Shown piece after piece: positions 33,485 to 41,778 of a stretch of DNA of 64,000 nucleotides. The stretch comes from Persicitalea sp963716085 (GTDB lineage: Bacteria > Bacteroidota > Bacteroidia > Cytophagales > Spirosomataceae): the NCBI GenBank assembly GCA_963716085.1, contig OY970288.1, positions 3,038,001 through 3,102,000 of the forward strand, given 5' to 3'. Every line of letters begins with the position of its first letter. Position 1 is the stretch's first letter. The position numbers and the translations under genes are program-made. The notes beneath the pieces are model-generated. The model saw only the letters and a program-made list of their open reading frames with translations. It was not told where the DNA came from and did not search any database.

Positions 33485-35719
33485 TCAGTTCGAACCACCA
33501 GAAACTTTGGCTGCTCCAGATGATTCAGTTCCGCTTGCTTTCACACCCGGCGGGCAGTTTTCCCTCAAAAACTTAGTGAACAAGGTGGCCAAATGGCGGC
33601 TGGTACCTTCTCCTTCATAAATACCGTGCGAACGGTTGGGGTAAGGCATGAACTGAAATTGACGATTATGTTTGATGAGTTCGTTCACCAGCATTTCGGC
33701 GTTCTGATAGTGAACGTTGTCGTCGCCCGTACCGTGGATGTAGAGCAGGTTGCCCACCAAGTTTTTGGCGTGGGTGATGGGTGAGCCTTTTACAAAATCC
33801 TTCATATTCTCTTGTGGCAGACCCATGTAGCGCTCCTGGTAAATATTATCGTAAGTCAATTGATTACCCACTGCGGCCACGGAAATACCCGTCTGGAACA
33901 TTTTTGGGTACTGGAACAACAGGTTCAAGGTTGAAGACCCGCCGCCGCTCCAACCGTGCACGGCCACGCGGTCGGTGTCGATGAAGGGAAACTTCTCGAA
34001 CATTGCCTTGGCTCCCATGGCCATGTCGCGGATATTGACGGTACCGATGCTTCGGTAAATCGCTTTGCGCCATTCCCGGCCCTTGGGCATGGGCGTTCCC
34101 CGGTTATCGACGGCGGCATAGATGTAGCCGTCGTTGGCCATATTGCCCATGTACAAACGATTACGGCCCGTACCAAAGCGGTCAATTACTTGACTCCCGG
34201 CGGGTTCGCCATAAACCGTGAAAACGATCGGGTACTTTTTCTGGGGGTCAAAGTTGGCGGGTTTCACCATCCAGGCATCGGCCTCGACGCCATCCTCGGT
34301 TTTGACTTTAAAAAATTCGATGTCCAGTACGCCCCCGCGTTGCGCGGCCTTCATTCCTTTCTCGACACTCACGTTAGGGTCTAGCGATACCTGATCCTTC
34401 ATCGTAATCCACTCCATGATGGGATAAATGCGGGCGCTGGAGAAGCTGTGCTTGGCGAAGGTGCCATTCGGGGCCATTTCGTAGCGGTGCGTTCCGGCCT
34501 GGTTCGCCGGGCTCACCCGCTCGGCCTTACCCGTTCCGTCGAGGTTGGTTTTGTACAAATACGACTGCGTGGCGTTTTCGGGCGAAGCCATGAAGTAGTA
34601 GGCGTTGTTTTTCTCGTCGATCAGCACGGGGCTGATCATGTCGTAGTCGCCTTTCGTAATGAGCGTCTCCTTCTTGCCGTCGCGGCTTATGCGGTAGGCG
34701 TGTCGCCAGCCGTCTTTTTCGCTCACCCACAGAAACTCCTTGCCGCCGTTGAGCCAGTCCCAGCCTTCGGGGCTATCCGCCCAGCGGCTCTTGATGTCGA
34801 TCCAGGCTTTGTCGGTTTCGGAGAAAAACGGGGAGGCTTTACCCGATTTGGTATCGAGGTACATCAGCTTGCTTTCGTTCTGCTTGCGGTTGAGTTGCTG
34901 AATGACCAACTCCCCCGCACTGCCGGCGTATTCCATGCGCGGCACGTAGGTGTTCTGGGGATCGCCGGGAATGTCCATCCACTTTGTTTTGGCCGAGGCC
35001 ACATCGACTACCCCGATGCGGTAGGGCGAGGGCGTCTCACCGACTTTGGGATACTCCACCGGCACATTAAATGCGTAGATGGAATCCGTGTTGTTCATCA
35101 TCAAAAAGTTGCGGATTTTACGGGCGTCGAGCTGCCAGTAAGCCACCGCCTTGCTGTCGGGACTCCACCGGAAGCCGTCGCGGCAGTCGAATTCTTCTTC
35201 GTAGGCCCAGTCGAAGGTGCCATTGATGATGCGGTCGGTGCCGTCGGTCGTCAGGGCTTTGGTTTGGCCCGTTTTCAGGTCGTCCACGTAGATGTTGTGT
35301 TCGCTCACGTAGGCCACTTTTTGCCCGTCGGGCGAAATCTTGGCAAACATCAGCGACGACTCGGGGCGGTCCTTGCCGATTTGGGTCAGCGCGTTGTTCG
35401 ACAGATCCAGCAACCAGTAATCGCCCTTGGTGTCGTAGCGCCATACTCGCTTGGAGTTGGTGTAAACCAGCACCTTTTTGCCATCGTCCGACATCGTGTA
35501 GCTCCTAACTTTCAGGGCTTCACTGGTGCCCTTGGGCGTAAGCTGCTCCTTGGAAACCAAGACTTGGCTCGTCCGGGCGGGTAGCGTCACCTGCTCGATG
35601 GTGCCGCTCTCGGTGACGTCACGATAACCGCTGCCATCGGACAGCCATTGAAAGGTGTCAGGAACCTGCGCGAAGGTGGCGGTGAAACTGAAAAGTGTAA
35701 GGAAGAGGAAATGTTTCAT
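33485..35719 (-). CDS. S9 family dipeptidyl peptidase (DPP IV-like)
   Basis: 744-residue exported serine peptidase that should release X-Pro or X-Ala dipeptides. Signal peptide MKHFLFLTLFSFTATFA, an N-terminal beta-propeller (about 20-470; a DPP IV-like EEEFDCRDGFRWSPD stretch holds the Glu pair that binds the substrate N-terminus), and a C-terminal alpha/beta hydrolase. Catalytic Ser near 590 in HGWSGGGSS, Asp in GTGDDNVHYQN and His in NRSHGIYEG are visible. Single gene; a heptamer array lies 1 bp from the ATG. Confidence 0.93.
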   Translation of the reverse strand: MKHFLFLTLFSFTATFAQVPDTFQWLSDGSGYRDVTESGTIEQVTLPARTSQVLVSKEQLTPKGTSEALKVRSYTMSDDGKKVLVYTNSKRVWRYDTKGDYWLLDLSNNALTQIGKDRPESSLMFAKISPDGQKVAYVSEHNIYVDDLKTGQTKALTTDGTDRIINGTFDWAYEEEFDCRDGFRWSPDSKAVAYWQLDARKIRNFLMMNNTDSIYAFNVPVEYPKVGETPSPYRIGVVDVASAKTKWMDIPGDPQNTYVPRMEYAGSAGELVIQQLNRKQNESKLMYLDTKSGKASPFFSETDKAWIDIKSRWADSPEGWDWLNGGKEFLWVSEKDGWRHAYRISRDGKKETLITKGDYDMISPVLIDEKNNAYYFMASPENATQSYLYKTNLDGTGKAERVSPANQAGTHRYEMAPNGTFAKHSFSSARIYPIMEWITMKDQVSLDPNVSVEKGMKAAQRGGVLDIEFFKVKTEDGVEADAWMVKPANFDPQKKYPIVFTVYGEPAGSQVIDRFGTGRNRLYMGNMANDGYIYAAVDNRGTPMPKGREWRKAIYRSIGTVNIRDMAMGAKAMFEKFPFIDTDRVAVHGWSGGGSSTLNLLFQYPKMFQTGISVAAVGNQLTYDNIYQERYMGLPQENMKDFVKGSPITHAKNLVGNLLYIHGTGDDNVHYQNAEMLVNELIKHNRQFQFMPYPNRSHGIYEGEGTSRHLATLFTKFLRENCPPGVKASGTESSGAAKVSGGSN

Positions 35720-35720
35720 G

Positions 35721-35892
35721 GTCGGCTATCGGCAGTCGGCTTACGGCTGTCGGCTTTTTTGCTTGATAAAAGAAAAGATTGTTTTCTGAAAAAACTTGAA
35801 TTTGTTCTAGTTAACGCATTTTCAATGAAAGCATTTTAAATGACTCAAAACATAGAATCAGAAGCCGACAGCCAATGGCCGAAAGCCCACAG
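35721..35892. repeat. Inverted pair of AGCCGAC-type heptamer arrays
   Basis: In the minus direction the arm next to the peptidase start reads agccgac, agccgta, agccgac, tgccgat, agccgac (35721-35755) and stops 1 bp before the ATG. The other arm (35863-35890: agccgac, agccaat, ggccgaa, agcccac on the plus strand) begins next to the cyclase stop codon. The arms are complementary. They belong to the same broad family as the hisS and hisG arrays. Confidence 0.8.
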
Positions 35893-36940
35893 CTACTCCA
35901 CCACCTCATACACCAGCACGGGTTTGGCTTTGTTTTTCAATTCCACCGAACCGACTTCGGCGCAAATAAACGACTCTTTTACCTGTTGGTAAGCCCCTTC
36001 GCTGATAATTATCTGGCTCGGGTTGGCGATGGACTGGAAACGCTGCGCGATGTTCACCGTGTCGCCGATAACGGTATAATCCAGGCGGCGCAGCTTGGCC
36101 GAGCCGATGTTGCCGCTAATCATTTCGCCCGAATTAATGCCGATGGCGACTTCCGGCATATAGGTAAGCTCGTCGGTAAGCTCTTCTTCGATTTCGGCGA
36201 TTTTGGCCCGCACAGCCAGCGAAGCTTCGATGGCGCGGTCGAGGTGGAACTCGTCGCGGAAGACCGCCATGATGGCGTCGCCCATGAACTTGTCCACGTA
36301 GCCTTCCTGGTTGATAATCTCGCCCACCATTACGTCGAAGTACTTGTTGATCAGCCGCACCACCAGGTCGGGGGCCACTTTCTCGGAAATGGCCGTGAAG
36401 CCGCAGATGTCGATGAAGACAACAGTAGCCTCCACCATTTCGTTGGCCGTGATGACGTTCTCGTACTCGGTGCCGCTCATGAAGTCGAGGACGTTGCGGT
36501 CGACGTACATTTTCAAAATATTGTTTTCCTTGATGGCTTGCAGCGTCTTTTTCAGGTGCTGAATGTGCTCGATGGTCTTTTCGATCGTCAATCCTAAATC
36601 ATTGAAATCCACTGGTTTGGTCACAAAATCGAATGCGCCCCGGTTCATGGCCGTGCGGATTTTGTCCATATCACCGTAGGCCGACACGATCACCGCCTTG
36701 ATCATCGGACTGAGGTCGTGGAGCTTGACAAGCAGCGTCAATCCATCCATACGAGGCATATTGATGTCGCTCAGCACCAAGTCGATTTCCGGCTGTTCTT
36801 TTAGCTTCTTCGAGCGCATCCTCGCCGTCGAAAGCGAAGGAGAACTCGTACTTCTGGGCGCGGATCTCTTTCCTGAACTTTTGCTTGATCAGCGACTGCA
36901 AGTCCGTTTCGTCGTCCACGACCAATATTTTGGTGGTCAT
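35893..36940 (-). CDS. Receiver-adenylate cyclase, interrupted by a frameshift
   Basis: The N-terminal receiver begins at 36940 (MTTKILVVDDETDLQSL) and stays in frame to GEDALE. The rest of the receiver (LVLSDINMPRMD with the phosphoryl Asp; SAYGDMDK; FVTKPVDF) and a class III cyclase domain continue in another frame, open from 36819 to 35893. The join is at about 36803-36812 (cttcttcg on the plus strand); one extra base explains it. The cyclase metal sites VVFIDICGFTAIS and KFMGDAIMAVF, and LDYTVIGDTVNIAQRF, suggest ATP as substrate. The start overlaps the upstream response regulator by 4 bp. Recent mutation, sequencing error or programmed shift are all possible. Confidence 0.8.
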
Positions 36941-37332
36941 AGGCTTTGCAGTTTTTCTTTGAGTGATGAGAAATCAATGGGTTTTGTCAAAAAATCGTTC
37001 GCTCCGTTAGAAATCGCTTGTCGATAATAATCGTCATCGTTGTAGGCTGTTACCATCATGACTTTGGGGTGGGGCGAAGGATGCTCCACCCGGATGCGCT
37101 TGAGTAATTCGATGCCGCTCATACCGGGCATATTGATATCCGATAGGATCAGCACCACCTCCGAAGCATGCCCCTCCATATAATTGAGTGCCTCCTCACC
37201 CGAAAAGGCAAACGAAAACGAAAGTTCACCCTTCCGAATCTCGCGCCGGAACTTCATTTCAAATAAAGATTTGATATCTCGCTCGTCGTCCACAACCAGT
37301 ATCTTAGCTTGCTCTTCACTACTGTTTTTCAT
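36937..37332 (-). CDS. Single-domain response regulator
   Basis: 131-residue receiver domain with no output domain. Acidic pair in ILVVDDERD, phosphoryl Asp in LILSDINMPGMS, then VTAYNDD and the conserved Lys in LTKPIDF. It is closely similar to the receiver of the next gene (KILVVDDE; FSFAFSGEEAL against FSFAFDGEDAL), so one is probably a duplicate of the other. It lies 34 bp after the kinase gene and overlaps the cyclase gene by ATGA. A shuttle or competing phosphate sink are plausible roles. Confidence 0.92.
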   Translation of the reverse strand: MKNSSEEQAKILVVDDERDIKSLFEMKFRREIRKGELSFSFAFSGEEALNYMEGHASEVVLILSDINMPGMSGIELLKRIRVEHPSPHPKVMMVTAYNDDDYYRQAISNGANDFLTKPIDFSSLKEKLQSL

Positions 37333-37366
37333 TCTGTTTTGAGTATTTTAAAATTTCCACTCTCCA

Positions 37367-38722
37367 CTAACCAACCGGTACCCTCACTATAAACTCGGTA
37401 AAGGCGTCCTTTTCGCTTTCCACTTCCATAGTGCCGCCGTGGCCGTTATGAATGATGTCGTAACTAAGCGAAAGCCCGAGGCCCGTTCCCTGTCCGGTGG
37501 GTTTGGTTGTAAAAAAAGGCTCGAAAATTTTGGCTCTCGCCGAATCCGGGATACCCGTGCCGTTGTCTTTGATTTTTATTTCGACCATGCCATTTTCCTG
37601 CCTCGAACTCAGCCAAACCGTGGGCCGGTAGTCTTCCCCCTCCTGCTTGGTCCGCTGCGAAATAGCGTAAAAGGCGTTGTTGAAAATATTCAGAAGTACG
37701 CGTCCGAAATCCTGCGGCATTACCTTGGCTTTCAGTTCCTCGGTCTGAAAATCCTTTTCCAAGGTAGCGTTGAACGATTTGTCTTTGGCACGCAGCCCGT
37801 GGTAAGCCAGGCGCATGTACTCGTCGGCCAGGGCATTGACGTCGACGCTTTCCTTCTGACCGCTGCCCGTACGCGAGTGCATCAGCATCCCCTTCACGAT
37901 GGAGTCGGCGCGCTTGCCGTGGTAGACCATTTTCTCCATGTTGTCGGCCAGGTCGCGCAGGATTTCCTCCACCAGTTCGTGGTCGGGTGCTTCCTTGTCC
38001 TGTTCCTCTCTCAACTCCTCGATCAGTTCCGTATTCACTTCGGCGAAGTTGTTGACGAAATTGAGCGGGTTTTGAATCTCGTGGGCGATGCCCGCCGTCA
38101 GTTCGCCCAGCGAGGCCATTTTTTCCGACTGCACCAGTTGACCTTGGGTAGTCTTGAGGTGAGAGAGGGTAGTCACAAGCTCTTCTTTCTGGCGCGTGAT
38201 CTCCTCCGTCCGCTCGGCCACGAGGATTTCCAATTCGGCCTTGCGAGCCTGCATGAGCTGGTTCTGCTTCTCTTCCTCGATGCGTTGCTGGCGTTCGACG
38301 GCCAGTTGCCTCTGCTGCCGTCGGTTCTGGTACCACATCGCCACCACCCAGATGATGGCGAAGACCTTGAACATATCAAAGTAGTCGTCGTATTTTCCGT
38401 AAAAATCTCTTGAAACGAGGGAGGTGAGGTCACCCGCCACGCCAATAACGATTAGCGGAATCACGGACATCATCAGCGAACGAACCGACTTAAACTCGTC
38501 ACGGGTGTAAATGACGCCCACAAAGGCCAGCACAAATACGTGCCACAGCCAGCCGAACACCCGCTCGTGGTTTAGTACCCAGGGAGCGCACAGCAAAAAA
38601 ATAGCCGCAAACCGCGAATAAACCAGAATCTTGTCCCAGCGGGGCATGGATTCCTTCGTCCCCAGCGTCTTGCGGATGTACTGAACGAAGAAGAGGACGA
38701 TAAGGAGGTAGGAAACTTCCAT
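37367..38722 (-). CDS. Membrane sensor histidine kinase
   Basis: 451 residues. The N-terminal 140 residues carry about five membrane segments (LLIVLFFVQYI; FAAIFLLCAPWVL; WHVFVLAFVGVIY; LMMSVIPLIVIGVAG; FAIIWVVAMWY) with no large outside domain, so the signal is probably sensed in or near the membrane. A coiled coil (about 145-195) leads to HisKA with phosphorylated His 214 in AGIAHEIQNPLNFV, then HATPase (NIFNNAFYAI, IKDNGTGIP, GTGLGLSLSYDI). It is the first gene of a three-gene unit with two receivers and a cyclase. Confidence 0.92.
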   Translation of the reverse strand: MEVSYLLIVLFFVQYIRKTLGTKESMPRWDKILVYSRFAAIFLLCAPWVLNHERVFGWLWHVFVLAFVGVIYTRDEFKSVRSLMMSVIPLIVIGVAGDLTSLVSRDFYGKYDDYFDMFKVFAIIWVVAMWYQNRRQQRQLAVERQQRIEEEKQNQLMQARKAELEILVAERTEEITRQKEELVTTLSHLKTTQGQLVQSEKMASLGELTAGIAHEIQNPLNFVNNFAEVNTELIEELREEQDKEAPDHELVEEILRDLADNMEKMVYHGKRADSIVKGMLMHSRTGSGQKESVDVNALADEYMRLAYHGLRAKDKSFNATLEKDFQTEELKAKVMPQDFGRVLLNIFNNAFYAISQRTKQEGEDYRPTVWLSSRQENGMVEIKIKDNGTGIPDSARAKIFEPFFTTKPTGQGTGLGLSLSYDIIHNGHGGTMEVESEKDAFTEFIVRVPVG

Positions 38723-38758
38723 AGGAAAGCAAATTTACGCTAATAATTGGCTTTCCGC

Positions 38759-39790
38759 TCAGTAGCTAATCGTTGTCTGCCGCTCGTTGCTCTCGAAGGC
38801 CAGGTCGATCACGCGCGTGGTGCGCAGGATTTCGGCGGGTTTCACCGCCAGTTCCCTGCCCTCGACGATGGCGTCGTACACCGAGTCGTAAAAGGCCATG
38901 TAGTCGCCCGCTTCGCTGGGGACGATGCCCGTGAAGGGGTCGCTGTGCAGCGTTCCCCAGCGATCCTCCGGCTCGGCGCCCCAGTTGTCGGCGTCGGGCA
39001 GCACGTCCTGGCGGAGCGTTTCCTCCTGGGCGTCGAGACCGCGCTTGATGAACGTTCCCTTGGTGCCGTGAATGGCGTAACGCAGACTATTCTCATACAC
39101 CATCAGGCTGGATTTGACGATGACGAATTTATCGTCGTAGCCTAGCCGGATGTCGAAATAATCATCCACATCGCCGCCTTCCCGCACGCTGCGGATGGTG
39201 GCAGTTACGGTTTGCGGGTCACCGAACAGCACGAATGCCTGGTCGAGCAGGTGTGGACCCAGGTTATAGACATTGCCGCTGCCCTCAGCCTGCTTTTCCT
39301 TCCAGGTATTGCTCAGCACTTCGGGCCGGAAGCGATCGTAGCGGCTTTCGTACTCCACTATTTTTCCTAACTTGTCTTCCCGAATCAATTTCTGAATGGT
39401 CAGGAAATCCGAATCCCAGCGGCGGTTCTGGTAAGCCGTGGCCACCAAACCGTCGCGCTCGGCGGTTTCAAATAGCTTTTGCGCTTCGGCTTCGGTATTG
39501 GCGAAAGGCTTTTCGATAACCACGTGCTTGCCGTTTTCGAGCGCGTCCATCGCATACTCAAAATGCGTGTCGTTGGGCGTGCAAACGAACACCAGGTCGA
39601 TTTCGGGATCGGCCAGAAGCTCCTCGACGGAACGCGCGTTTTCGATGGTCGGGTCAAAATCCTGGGCCTCGTTTTTGGAGCGCTCGACCACGGTTTTTAG
39701 ATTAAACCGAGGGTTCACTGAAAGAAAGGGGGCGTGAAAATAGCGGCCCGATAGGCCGAATCCGATTAAGCCAACGTTTAGGGTTTTCAT
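38759..39790 (-). CDS. Gfo/Idh/MocA family oxidoreductase, cytoplasmic
   Basis: 343-residue NAD(P)-dependent sugar or inositol dehydrogenase-like protein. Rossmann fold start VGLIGFGLSGRYFHAPFL, VCTPNDTHFEYAMDAL, and the family signature HVVIEKPFANTEAEA. No export signal, so it acts in the cytoplasm. The substrate is not readable. Head-to-head with a Tat-exported relative (start 39911), 120 bp apart, suggesting shared control and related substrates. Confidence 0.9.
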   Translation of the reverse strand: MKTLNVGLIGFGLSGRYFHAPFLSVNPRFNLKTVVERSKNEAQDFDPTIENARSVEELLADPEIDLVFVCTPNDTHFEYAMDALENGKHVVIEKPFANTEAEAQKLFETAERDGLVATAYQNRRWDSDFLTIQKLIREDKLGKIVEYESRYDRFRPEVLSNTWKEKQAEGSGNVYNLGPHLLDQAFVLFGDPQTVTATIRSVREGGDVDDYFDIRLGYDDKFVIVKSSLMVYENSLRYAIHGTKGTFIKRGLDAQEETLRQDVLPDADNWGAEPEDRWGTLHSDPFTGIVPSEAGDYMAFYDSVYDAIVEGRELAVKPAEILRTTRVIDLAFESNERQTTISY

Positions 39791-39910
39791 TGGTGGAATT
39801 TAAATGAGTGAATAAGTTATCAGCCTACTGCCGTGTCGATAGGTAAATGAGTGCTTACTGTATCCTTTAATAGACAGATTTGTAGAAAATACCTAAAACC
39901 TACTTTATAT

Positions 39911-41203
39911 ATGAAAACGGACAAGAACGTAAAAAGACGGGACTTTTTGAAGGCCGGAGCGGTGCTTTCTACTTTTATGATCGTGCCGCGCCGGGTACTG
40001 GGCGGGCCGGGGTTCATCGCACCAAGCGATAAAATCAACCTTGGGTTCATCGGCTGCGGCAAGCAGTCCGGAATCCTGCGGAGGTCCTTTTTGGGCGAAG
40101 ATGCGCAGATTGTCGCCGCTTCTGACGTGTATGAGGCCAAGTTGGAAAAGTTCAAGGATGAAGTCGAGAAGTGGTACGCGCTTCGGCTCCAAAAGTCTAA
40201 ATTCGACGGGATCACGGGCTACGAAGATTTCCGCGAAATATTGGCCCGCAAAGACGTGGATGCCGTAGTGATCGCCCTGCCCGACCACTGGCACGCTGCC
40301 GCTGCGGTAAGGGCCGCCGAGGCCGGCAAGGACATTTATTGTGAAAAGCCGCTCGCGCTGACCGTAAAGGAAGGCCGGGCGATGGTGGACGCAACCCGCA
40401 AGCACAAGCGCGTTTTTCAGACCGGCAACATGCAGCGTTCCTGGCCCGAGTTCCGGCAAGCGGTGCAACTGGTGCAGTCCGGTGCCATCGGTGAAGTGAA
40501 GCAGGTGTTCGTCAGTGTGGGGGGGCCACCTAAACCCTTCGACTTAAAAGAAGAGCCAATCCCGGCCGGACTCAGTTGGGAGGGTTGGCTGGGCCCCAAC
40601 GTAGTCGAGCGCCCTTACAACAACGAGCTGGCCCCTACCCTGGAATACGACTTTTACCCCCGTTGGCGCAACTACGCTGATTTTGGTGGTGGCATGATGA
40701 CCGACTGGGGCGCACACATGTTCGACATCGGACAATGGGGACTGGGCATGGACGGCTCTGGCCCTACGGAAATCACGGTGCCTGGCCCGGACGCGGAAGA
40801 TGGGCTGGTTTACAAATATGCCAACGGTGCCCAAATGACCCACCGACGCACAGGCGACAATCACTGCCACTTTATCGGCAGCGAGGGCGAGGTGTGGGTA
40901 GCCAGAAAAAAGCTCGTGACTACCCCCAAAAACCTGGAGAATAAGTCGTTCTCGAAAGAAGACTATAAGGTTTACGTCAGTGAAAACCACTACAAAGACT
41001 TCCTGGACGCCATCAGATCACGCGAAAAGCCCATATGCGACGTAGCGGTCGGCCACAGTACGGCTACGGTCTGCAACATCGGCAACATTGCCTACCGCCT
41101 GGGTCGAAACCTCAGATGGGATCCAAAGAAAGAGACGTTCGAGGGCGACAAAGAAGCCAACGACCTGCTCAAAAGGCCGATGAAGAAGGAGTGGAAGGTT
41201 TAG
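39911..41203 (+). CDS. Gfo/Idh/MocA family oxidoreductase, Tat-exported
   Basis: About 430 residues. The preferred start (MKTDKNVKRRDFLKAGA) gives a twin-arginine signal with KRRDFLKAG, so the folded enzyme with its dinucleotide is exported. An open frame 20 codons upstream lacks coding character. Rossmann start NLGFIGCGKQSG, then DVDAVVIALPDHWHAAA, YCEKPLALTVKEG and TDWGAHMFDIGQWGLG typical of the periplasmic subgroup of Bacteroidota. Such enzymes often act on glycans taken up through Sus systems; none is encoded here. Confidence 0.92.
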   Translation: MKTDKNVKRRDFLKAGAVLSTFMIVPRRVLGGPGFIAPSDKINLGFIGCGKQSGILRRSFLGEDAQIVAASDVYEAKLEKFKDEVEKWYALRLQKSKFDGITGYEDFREILARKDVDAVVIALPDHWHAAAAVRAAEAGKDIYCEKPLALTVKEGRAMVDATRKHKRVFQTGNMQRSWPEFRQAVQLVQSGAIGEVKQVFVSVGGPPKPFDLKEEPIPAGLSWEGWLGPNVVERPYNNELAPTLEYDFYPRWRNYADFGGGMMTDWGAHMFDIGQWGLGMDGSGPTEITVPGPDAEDGLVYKYANGAQMTHRRTGDNHCHFIGSEGEVWVARKKLVTTPKNLENKSFSKEDYKVYVSENHYKDFLDAIRSREKPICDVAVGHSTATVCNIGNIAYRLGRNLRWDPKKETFEGDKEANDLLKRPMKKEWKV

Positions 41204-41280
41204 GTGGAGAGTTGAGAGTGAGTAGTTGACGATAGTGCAGTGATTTGCCTTTAGAGCTTTGTGGCTTTGTGCCTTAAAAC
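41204..41280 (+). repeat. Two period-7/8 arrays upstream of tsaE
   Basis: First a heptamer set gtggaga, gttgaga, gtgagta, gttgacg (41204-41231), starting 1 base after the oxidoreductase stop codon. Then octamers ctttgtgg, ctttgtgc, cttaaaac (41257-41280). The gtggaga family also appears, shorter, at 33275-33288 and 37354-37367. Confidence 0.7.
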
Positions 41281-41289
41281 TTACCTTTG
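41258..41289 (+). promoter_or_regulatory. Candidate tsaE promoter overlapping an octamer array
   Basis: TTTG (41258-41261), 20 bp, TACCTTTG (41282-41289), 4 bp before the tsaE ATG. If used, the transcript would be nearly leaderless. The TTTG of the -33 element is part of a ctttgtgg repeat unit. Confidence 0.5.
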
Positions 41290-41293
41290 CGGC

Positions 41294-41731
41294 ATGAAAG
41301 CTCAGAGCACCCGACTGACCTACGCCGATTTATCTGAGCTTGATCGGGTGGCCGACCAGTTAATCGAGCTGGGCGGCGGAGTTCCTGTTTGGCTCTTTTT
41401 CGGCCAGATGGGCGCGGGCAAGACGACTTTGATTAAGAAAATTTGCGAGAAGTTGGGCGTGAATGGCATTGTGCAAAGTCCCACTTTCTCGATTGTCAAC
41501 GAGTACACCACCCAGGCCAGGAAGACGATCTATCATTTTGATTTATACCGCCTAAAAAATGAGACTGAAGCTTACGACATCGGTGTAGAAGAGTACTTGT
41601 ACTCTGGAAACTATTGTTTCTTCGAGTGGCCCGAAAAAATCGAATCTCTTTGGCCAGATGAGTACCTTGAAATACAAATAGTGCAAATTGCAGGCGGTAA
41701 TAGAACAATACAGGCAAGGCTTTTCGAATGA
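41294..41731 (+). CDS. tsaE: tRNA threonylcarbamoyladenosine biosynthesis ATPase TsaE
   Basis: 145-residue P-loop ATPase that works with TsaB and TsaD to place t6A on tRNAs reading ANN codons. Walker A FFGQMGAGKTTLIK (about 38-50), then SPTFSIVNEY and HFDLYRL typical of the family, and a C-terminal FFEWPEKIESLWP. The open frame extends 11 codons upstream, but those codons are repeat-derived; the start is placed at 41294. The next gene begins 47 bp after the stop codon. Confidence 0.95.
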   Translation: MKAQSTRLTYADLSELDRVADQLIELGGGVPVWLFFGQMGAGKTTLIKKICEKLGVNGIVQSPTFSIVNEYTTQARKTIYHFDLYRLKNETEAYDIGVEEYLYSGNYCFFEWPEKIESLWPDEYLEIQIVQIAGGNRTIQARLFE

Positions 41732-41741
41732 ATGAGAAAAA

Positions 41742-41777
41742 TTATTCACTCATTCACTCATTATATCATTCAAAATT
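41742..41777 (+). repeat. TCACTCAT octamer array before the alanine dehydrogenase gene
   Basis: Units tcactcat (41746-41753), tcactcat (41754-41761), tatatcat, tcaaaatt. A short complementary stretch, gaatgaatgag, overlaps the tsaE stop codon at 41725-41735. The array ends 1-2 bp before the ATG at 41779 and is translated only in the spurious upstream extension of that frame. Confidence 0.75.
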
Positions 41778-41778
41778 G

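Noticed and set aside
36671..36940. Separate 89-residue response regulator upstream of the cyclase
   Set aside because: The last third of its translation is out-of-frame receiver sequence; it is the N-terminal part of the cyclase gene before the frameshift.
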